Positions 14,538-19,654 of a stretch of DNA of 19,654 nt are shown here, piece after piece; the stretch's first letter is position 1; every line of letters begins with the position of its first letter. Location of the stretch: assembly GCA_964654825.1 (NCBI GenBank), contig CAZZKG010000060.1, positions 1 through 19,654 on the forward strand. The letters are read 5' to 3'. The position numbers and the translations under genes are program-made. Source of the stretch: CAZZKG01 sp964654825 (lineage in GTDB: Bacteria; Gemmatimonadota; CAZMKB01). Under the pieces are notes generated by a model that did not search any database, had not been told where the DNA came from, and was given only the letters and a program-made list of their open reading frames with translations.

Positions 14538-15386
14538 ATGATCTATCTGTTCCTGAGCATCATTGCAAGTACGCTTATCGCGGTCGTCATCCGGCGGAAC
14601 GAGGACCGGGGACTCGATCGTCCGGCCGTTATGCTGTTCAATTACCTGACGGCGACAGGTCTCTCCCTGTTCTTCCTCGAACCGGGACATCTGGTGTCCA
14701 GGGTTCCCAGGCTCGTACCGCTCGGACTCATCTCCGGTTTTCTCTTCGTCACTGCATTTCTCGTGTACATGAAGGCGGTCCGGCACCTCGGCCTGACCAT
14801 ACCGGTGACGGTCACCAGGCTTTCGGTGGTCATCCCGGTGCTGGGATCTCTTTTCATATTCTCAGAAAGAGTAAGTCGTTACCAGACACTGGGGCTTGTC
14901 CTCGCAACTACAGCGATATACCTGTTCAGCTGGAGGAGAGGGAACACCGGGAGACGGGAACCCGGATCGAACCTGTTTCTCCCAGTGCTTCTTTTCCTGT
15001 GTATGGGATCGGGGGATTTCAGCCTGAAGGTATTCCAGGAGCTGTACTCGCCGGATGATATGATGAGCTTTATCTGTATCGTCTTCGCCGTTTCGAGTGT
15101 ATACACTCTAATCCTGGTTGTCATGAAGAATGTCAGGATGAATACTAAAATCGTTCTCGGAGGTTTTCTACTGGGTATCCCGAACTTCACCTCTGCATAC
15201 TTCATCCTGAAGCTTCTGCAGGTGTTTCCGGGTTCAATCGCCTTTCCACTGAACAACATCGGAATCATCGTTCTGTCGATGGCGATCGGGTACCTGTTCT
15301 GGCAAGAGCGCTTCCACAGGAGAACCTGGTTCGCGATATGTACCGCGGCAGTCGCGGTTTTCCTGCTCAACGCCGGCAGCAGATGA
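14538..15386 (+). CDS. DMT/EamA-family transporter
   Basis: 282 residues with about ten hydrophobic segments in two halves of five, the EamA (10 TMS) plan of the drug/metabolite transporter superfamily. Typical local patterns are the first-half AFLVYMKAVRHLGLTIPVTVTRLSVVIPVLGSLFIFSERVS, with the Glu just after TM4, and in the second half the matching LQVFPGSIAFPLNNIGIIVLSMAIGYLFWQERF. The substrate is not predictable: members export amino acids, nucleosides, drugs or sugars. The ATG is the first after the promoter, has no recognisable ribosome site and sits close to the predicted transcription start, so translation may be weak or start in a near-leaderless way. The gene is followed after 57 bases by the exported Memo-like gene on the same strand, possibly co-transcribed. 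Confidence 0.86.
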   Translation: MIYLFLSIIASTLIAVVIRRNEDRGLDRPAVMLFNYLTATGLSLFFLEPGHLVSRVPRLVPLGLISGFLFVTAFLVYMKAVRHLGLTIPVTVTRLSVVIPVLGSLFIFSERVSRYQTLGLVLATTAIYLFSWRRGNTGRREPGSNLFLPVLLFLCMGSGDFSLKVFQELYSPDDMMSFICIVFAVSSVYTLILVVMKNVRMNTKIVLGGFLLGIPNFTSAYFILKLLQVFPGSIAFPLNNIGIIVLSMAIGYLFWQERFHRRTWFAICTAAVAVFLLNAGSR

Positions 15387-15443
15387 CGCTAATACACTGT
15401 TAATACAACTGGAACACTTACCGTTATCTTCAGGGAGGACATC

Positions 15444-16505
15444 ATGAAACTGGGCATCCTGCTCCTCACTCTCGCGCTCGCAACGGCCGAATCGACGAGG
15501 GATTTCATCGATCCTGTCGGCTTTTCTACGAAACGTGAACAGATAGAGGCGGTCATCACCCACTCCCGCTCATGCAAAGACATGACGGTGGGCGAGCCGC
15601 CCCCCACCGAGAGCCCCCTGCTCGCAGCCGTGTGCCCACATGATGACCACATTTACGCCGGTCCGGTCTACCTTCCGGTAATGGAACGTATCGAAGCCCG
15701 GCATCTCATCCTCATCGGGGTCTTTCACAAGGCCTGGAAATGGGAGATCGAAGATGTACTGATCTTCGACGATTTCGATTCGTGGAGCGGCCCCTTCGGC
15801 CCGATTCCCGTCGATGTCACCTTCAGGAAAGCGGTGAAGGAGGAGCTCTCCGGGAAAACCTTCATCGTCAGCAACGAGTATCACCAGGCAGAACACTCTC
15901 TCGAAGCGTTTGTCGCATTCATCCAGCATTTCGACCCGGAAGCTTCCATTCTCCCCATACTCGTGCCGTACATGGGATGGGATCGAATGGATCAGCTCGC
16001 CCGGGATCTCTCCGGGGCCGTATCGGAGGTGATGACCGGGCAGGGACTCAGGTGGGGAAAAGACGTACAGATACTCATTTCGAACGACAGCGTCCATTAC
16101 GGCGACCAGGGATGGGGTGGGAAGAACTATGCTCCGTTCGGAGCGGGGACGGCAGGTCTCTCGATGGCGAAAGAGAGAGACCTGACGCTCATCCGAACTC
16201 ACCTTCTCGGTCCAATCGAGCCCGGGAAGATGAAGGGATTACTGTATTCTCTCGTCGATGAGAGCGATGTCCACGAGTACCGGGTCACATGGTGCGGGCG
16301 TTTCTCGGTCCCGTTCGGCGTCTGCTTCACGTATCGGCTGGCCGAGGACCTTGGAGAGGACACCCCGCATGGATATCTTCTCGGGTACGGGACGAGCGTC
16401 GAGCTCGGGGAGCTCCCCGTTCGCGACCTCGGGCTCGGGGTGACGGCACCGGCCAACCTGCACCACTGGGTGGCATATTCCGCGGTCGGATACTTATCCC
16501 GTTAG
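15444..16505 (+). CDS. Exported Memo-like (AmmeMemoRadiSam B/LigB-fold) protein
   Basis: 353 residues resembling the Memo family, which shares the fold of class III extradiol dioxygenases (LigB). Family marks in order: AAVCPHDDHIYAGPVY (61-76, H66 at the first metal-ligand position), AEHSLEAFVAFIQ (149-161, H151 at the second), and ISNDSVHYG (212-220) at the third active-site segment. From memory, human MEMO1 has a Cys ligand in the corresponding SSDxCHWG; here that place is V217, so the metal site may be altered. An N-terminal hydrophobic stretch with AxA (MKLGILLLTLALATA) looks like a signal peptide, unusual for this normally cytoplasmic family. The AMMECR1-like and radical SAM partners often found beside it are absent from this window. 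Start: ATG with GGGAGG about 6 bases upstream. Enzyme activity is not established. Confidence 0.72.
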   Translation: MKLGILLLTLALATAESTRDFIDPVGFSTKREQIEAVITHSRSCKDMTVGEPPPTESPLLAAVCPHDDHIYAGPVYLPVMERIEARHLILIGVFHKAWKWEIEDVLIFDDFDSWSGPFGPIPVDVTFRKAVKEELSGKTFIVSNEYHQAEHSLEAFVAFIQHFDPEASILPILVPYMGWDRMDQLARDLSGAVSEVMTGQGLRWGKDVQILISNDSVHYGDQGWGGKNYAPFGAGTAGLSMAKERDLTLIRTHLLGPIEPGKMKGLLYSLVDESDVHEYRVTWCGRFSVPFGVCFTYRLAEDLGEDTPHGYLLGYGTSVELGELPVRDLGLGVTAPANLHHWVAYSAVGYLSR

Positions 16506-16579
16506 TTTCCTCCGTCGAGACTGAACCATTTTTTTTCACCTCCGACGATGTTTCATGCGACAGAAACACGATACCGCCA

Positions 16580-16608
16580 TTGACAAAGCCATTCCCCGGC
16601 AATATAAT
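16580..16608 (+). promoter_or_regulatory. Perfect consensus promoter of the FG-GAP lipoprotein gene
   Basis: TTGACA (16580-16585), exactly 17 bases, TATAAT (16603-16608). Predicted start near 16615. A small inverted repeat, AATAA and TTATT (16620-16635), sits directly at the start of the leader. The leader ends in AAGGAGG before the ATG at 16662. The rest of 16506-16579 holds only a T-run (16530-16537) without a hairpin. Confidence 0.88.
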
Positions 16609-16661
16609 CACCCCTGACAAATAAATAGAATTATTGCCATCGTTCGAAGGAGGATTTCGAG

Positions 16662-17966
16662 ATGAAAAGAACTGATTGCCGGACGTGGTCGGGGCAGATG
16701 GGAACCGTTGCTGCAACCATTCTCCTCGTCCTGTTGTGCCTCCCGCTGATCAGCGGATGCGGGGAGTCTGAGAAAGAACAGAAGGAAGCACCCACGCTCG
16801 CGGTCGATGAAGGGACGACGCTCTACCTGGCCCAGGCCTATTTCGTCAAGGAAAAGGGTCCGGATGGTAAGATGCGGTCGATGCCGGGGGCGGCACATCT
16901 CGAAATCTACTCCTACTCCGGGGGAGACTGGCACACGGAAGTTCTGGAAGATACCGAGAGCAATGTGTTCCATAAGGCCGCCTGGTTTACCCCCGCCAGG
17001 GGAGAACCGGGCATTCTGACGATCGGAGCGGTGGAAGCGCTTCTTAAAATCTGGAGAAAAAAAGGCGGGAAGTGGGAAGCCGAGACGCTCTGGAACCCCA
17101 CGTTCGGAGGAAAATGGAACCGGCTGCGTGACTTCGAGATTGCCGACGTCACCGGTGACGGGCAGGATGACATCATCATCGCAACCCACGACCAGGGCGT
17201 TATCGCCGTCGTCTCCTGGAAGGACGAGGCCTACCGGGCAGAAGAGATTTTCAGGAAGGAAAACACGTTCGTCCACGAAATCGAAGTTGGAGACATTGAC
17301 GGCGACGGTACCTCCGAATTCTTCACGACACCGAGTAAACCGAACAAACTGGACGGTTCCATCCAGCCTGGCCAGGTTGACATGTTTAAATCGAAAGACG
17401 GTGAGTGGATCCATAGCACGATCGACGTGATGAAAACCCGGCACGCGAAGGAGATCCTCTGCGTGACCCTGACCGGTGAAGAACGTCCCGTTCTTTTCAG
17501 TTCGCTCGAGGGAGAGGCCATAGGGGGAGAGAAGGCGGGAGCGGGAACAAGGATCAGAATGTACCGCTTCGAGGGGGAGAAAGTCACCCATGAAGACATC
17601 GCCGAGCTGCCGGGCCAGCTGTGCAGGTTCCTGACGTTCGGAGACACCGACGGTGACGGCGTCAAAGAAGTGATCGCTTCGACCAAGAGCAACGGGATAT
17701 GGAAACTCACCCCACCGGCGGCTGAAGGCGGCATTTGGAGAAAAAAGCTCATCGCCGGGGACACCGCCGGATTCGAGCACGCGACCTACCTGTATGATTC
17801 AAACGGCGACGGCATGGATGAGCTGTGGGTCGCATCGGATGATGATGGGGAGTTCAGAAGATACTGGTACAACGGCAGGGATTATTCGGAGGAAGTGCTC
17901 GGTACGCTCATTGACAGGGCACTCACTTTCAACATCACCGCGACCAGGCACTCCACGGAGCACTGA
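16662..17966 (+). CDS. Lipoprotein with FG-GAP/VCBS-type calcium-binding repeats
   Basis: 434 residues. The N-terminus has a hydrophobic stretch and lipobox LISGC with C33 as the lipidated cysteine, so signal peptidase II processing and membrane anchoring are expected. Four DxDxDG-type loops mark beta-propeller blades of the FG-GAP/VCBS kind: DVTGDGQDD (162-170), DIDGDGTSE (211-219), DTDGDGVKE (328-336) and DSNGDGMDE (379-387), each followed by a hydrophobic strand. These loops bind calcium and usually occur in seven-bladed, integrin-alpha-like folds used for adhesion or binding; no catalytic motif is seen. The start has an excellent AAGGAGG site 8 bases upstream and a perfect consensus promoter, so high expression is likely. 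It converges with the next gene, only 24 bases between stop codons, with no clear terminator. Ligand unknown. Confidence 0.87.
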   Translation: MKRTDCRTWSGQMGTVAATILLVLLCLPLISGCGESEKEQKEAPTLAVDEGTTLYLAQAYFVKEKGPDGKMRSMPGAAHLEIYSYSGGDWHTEVLEDTESNVFHKAAWFTPARGEPGILTIGAVEALLKIWRKKGGKWEAETLWNPTFGGKWNRLRDFEIADVTGDGQDDIIIATHDQGVIAVVSWKDEAYRAEEIFRKENTFVHEIEVGDIDGDGTSEFFTTPSKPNKLDGSIQPGQVDMFKSKDGEWIHSTIDVMKTRHAKEILCVTLTGEERPVLFSSLEGEAIGGEKAGAGTRIRMYRFEGEKVTHEDIAELPGQLCRFLTFGDTDGDGVKEVIASTKSNGIWKLTPPAAEGGIWRKKLIAGDTAGFEHATYLYDSNGDGMDELWVASDDDGEFRRYWYNGRDYSEEVLGTLIDRALTFNITATRHSTEH

Positions 17967-17990
17967 TCGGATTTATTCCCGACCGGGCAC

Positions 17991-19499
17991 TCATTTCAGG
18001 ATTGTCATCTTGCGGACAAACTTGCTCTCTCCCACCCGCAAGGTGTAGAGATACATCCCGCTGGAGACCTGTATCCCACTCTCGTCTCTCCCGCTCCAGG
18101 CGACACTATGGCTCCCCGGCTCAAGGTCGGAATCGATCAATGTCCTCACCCGTCGGCCCCGCACGTCATACACAACGAGGTCGACATGCTGTTTTTCTCC
18201 GGCGGCTCCGGCCAGGTCAAAGGTGATCGTCGTCTGTGGATTGAACGGGTTCGGGTAGTTCGGGAAGAGCGTGGCGGATTCTGGAACGGGCGAGGAGGAG
18301 GACGGACCGTCACCGATGCCGGCATACTCCGAAGATACCCTTATGAGATAAGCGTCCCAGAATTCACCGTTTCGGGAGCCGATGTCTCCCGTGATCACGT
18401 ATCCCCCATCGGAAGCCACCCCTACGCAGTTGCTGAACTCGTCGAGTGTCCCACCGAAGATCCAAGACCAGAGCTCGCTTCCCGAGGGATCTGTCCTGAC
18501 AAGGTATACATCAGTGTCACCCGGCCTGAAGGAGTCGGTCCCGCCGGCGATGACGAATCCACCATCCGGCGTCTCAGCTAGCGATGATCCGACATCATCT
18601 CCGTACCCCCCGAAGGTCCGGGTCCATAACGTATCCCCGGCCGTGTCGGTCCTGACCAGGTAGACATCCTCACCACCCATCCCGAAGGAACCGGTGCTCC
18701 CTGCGACCAGATAACCACCTCCTGTGACCTGCAGCACGGAATATCCAACCTCATCCTGAGAACCTCCGTACGTCTTCTCCCACTCCGCAACACCTGATGG
18801 GCCGGTCTTGACCAGGTAGACATCGGCGTAGCCGCCGCTCGGAGAGCTGGTGTATCCGGTGACGACATACCCGCCGTCGGTCGTCTGACGGACGGAATAG
18901 CCTGCGTCGTCGAATGGTCCCCCGAAGGTACTCGTCCATTCGAAAACTCCCGCCGCGTCGGTCTTGAGCAGGAAGAGGTCACTTCCCCCGGCTCCGTATG
19001 AGCAGGTCCATCCGGTGATCACGTATCCCCCATCGGATGTCTGTCTAACCGACACACCCCCGTCGCTCAGGGAGTCACCGAATGTCCGGGTCCAGAGAGT
19101 GTCACCGGACGCGTCGGTTCTGACAAGGTAGACCTGAGTTGTGTGATTCTCTTCGGGCAGTGAAGAATGGCCGGTTATGACATACCCGCCGTCGGTCGTC
19201 TGCTGGACGGATTTACCCCCGTCAGTGCCGTACTCATGAGACCTTCCGATCGTCTTCGTCCATTCCGCTTGTCCGGTATCGTCCGTCTTTATCAGGAAGA
19301 CGTCTGCGTTGTGAAGGTAATCCGCCCCGGTAGTTCCGACGACGATGTACCCGCCGTCGGTCGTCTGCTGGACGGCCTGACCGTAATCCCAGCCCTCATC
19401 ACCGAACGTCTTCGTCCAGAGTGTGTCGACCTGGGCCTGGAGCGCGTGAATGAAGAGTGACAGACCGAAGAAAATTGACAGTAAACACTTTTTCTTCAC
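17991..19499 (-). CDS. Exported seven-repeat predicted beta-propeller with C-terminal sorting domain
   Basis: 502 residues from a GTG start, chosen because GGGAGGG lies about 6 bases upstream and the protein then starts directly with a signal peptide (KKKCLLSIFFGLSLF, cleavage near ALQA-Q). An in-frame ATG 20 codons earlier (19559) would bury the signal. The mature protein has seven repeats, each starting with Trp: W28, W80, W136, W188, W240, W292 and W344, a period of 52 (once 56). The consensus is WTxTFGG, then SVxQTxDGGYVITG and a DVYLVKTDxxG strand. Seven equal units suggest a closed seven-bladed propeller. A linker (395-410) precedes the sorting domain with NYPNPFNP (414-421), a YDVRGRRVRTL strand and final KMTILK. 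Expected at the cell surface; binding partner unknown. It converges with the FG-GAP lipoprotein gene. Confidence 0.88.
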   Translation of the reverse strand: MKKKCLLSIFFGLSLFIHALQAQVDTLWTKTFGDEGWDYGQAVQQTTDGGYIVVGTTGADYLHNADVFLIKTDDTGQAEWTKTIGRSHEYGTDGGKSVQQTTDGGYVITGHSSLPEENHTTQVYLVRTDASGDTLWTRTFGDSLSDGGVSVRQTSDGGYVITGWTCSYGAGGSDLFLLKTDAAGVFEWTSTFGGPFDDAGYSVRQTTDGGYVVTGYTSSPSGGYADVYLVKTGPSGVAEWEKTYGGSQDEVGYSVLQVTGGGYLVAGSTGSFGMGGEDVYLVRTDTAGDTLWTRTFGGYGDDVGSSLAETPDGGFVIAGGTDSFRPGDTDVYLVRTDPSGSELWSWIFGGTLDEFSNCVGVASDGGYVITGDIGSRNGEFWDAYLIRVSSEYAGIGDGPSSSSPVPESATLFPNYPNPFNPQTTITFDLAGAAGEKQHVDLVVYDVRGRRVRTLIDSDLEPGSHSVAWSGRDESGIQVSSGMYLYTLRVGESKFVRKMTILK

Positions 19500-19618
19500 C
19501 GTGGGCCCTCCCGAACGGACACCTGTGGTGATGTCCACGAAATCCTGATCCGAATGCACCCGGTAAGACAGGCAGGATCGATGGGAACCGTTACAGTCTC
19601 ATTTCCTTTCCCGTTTCG

Positions 19619-19647
19619 ATTATACCCTGCTTCACATGAAATGTCAA
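19619..19647 (-). promoter_or_regulatory. Perfect consensus promoter of the seven-repeat protein gene
   Basis: On the minus strand: TTGACA (19642-19647), exactly 17 bases, TATAAT (19619-19624), with a leader of about 110 bases to the GTG at 19499. It is the second perfect sigma70-type consensus in the window, again in front of a surface protein. Confidence 0.85.
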
Positions 19648-19654
19648 TCGGGGG

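Noticed and set aside
16530..16537. T-run after the Memo-like gene as a terminator
   Set aside because: No stem of useful length directly upstream of the T-run.
18000..19450. Regularly spaced DNA repeats that could suggest a CRISPR array
   Set aside because: The period of about 156 bases comes from protein repeats in an intact reading frame; repeats are imperfect and there are no spacers.

Overview
The window looks like chromosomal DNA of an uncultured-type Gram-negative (diderm) bacterium, moderately GC-rich. Three secreted proteins end in the NYPNPFNP-type C-terminal sorting domain (Por/type IX-like, often labelled FlgD-like) that is abundant in the FCB superphylum and allied candidate phyla such as Eisenbacteria, Krumholzibacteria, Latescibacteria, Zixibacteria and KSB1. 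A TolC-type efflux system fits a two-membrane envelope. I cannot assign the phylum from the sequence alone. Recognised promoters follow a strict sigma70-type pattern (TTGACA, 16-17 bases, TATAAT-like), twice as a perfect consensus.

Layout. 1-2340, all minus strand: the start of a sensor kinase with an N-terminal receiver domain (cut by the window edge), a rubrerythrin with its own terminator, and a stand-alone ParB-like protein behind a promoter that contains a palindrome. 2518-3528, plus: a family 2 glycosyltransferase with a C-terminal Rossmann-like extension. 3532-3703: a 172-base non-coding element with 21-base terminal inverted repeats, then a broken fragment of the same family. 3898-7682, plus: two tandem paralogous secreted proteins of 611 residues with Asp-box (BNR/sialidase-like) motifs and a C-terminal sorting domain, followed by a strong terminator. 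7873-8037: a second copy of the inverted-repeat element in the same orientation as the first. The paralog pair is therefore bracketed by direct copies of a MITE-like element.

8237-14427, plus: a tightly coupled four-gene operon of PadR-family regulator, TolC-like outer membrane factor, periplasmic adaptor and RND pump. Its genes overlap by 11, 1 and 1 bases. It is a complete tripartite efflux system that probably senses its own substrate through PadR. 14538-16505: a DMT/EamA transporter and an exported Memo-like protein. 16662-17966: a lipoprotein with FG-GAP-type calcium-binding repeats behind a perfect consensus promoter. 17991-19499, minus: an exported protein with seven repeats of about 52 residues, predicted to form a seven-bladed beta-propeller, also carrying the sorting domain and also behind a perfect consensus promoter.

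Overall the window is rich in envelope and surface functions: efflux, sorted surface proteins, a lipoprotein and glycan transfer. The main unexplained structure is the MITE-like element family around the duplicated surface-protein genes. The ParB-like protein with an altered nucleotide-binding motif, the degenerate receiver of the kinase and the exported Memo-like protein are also worth a second look.
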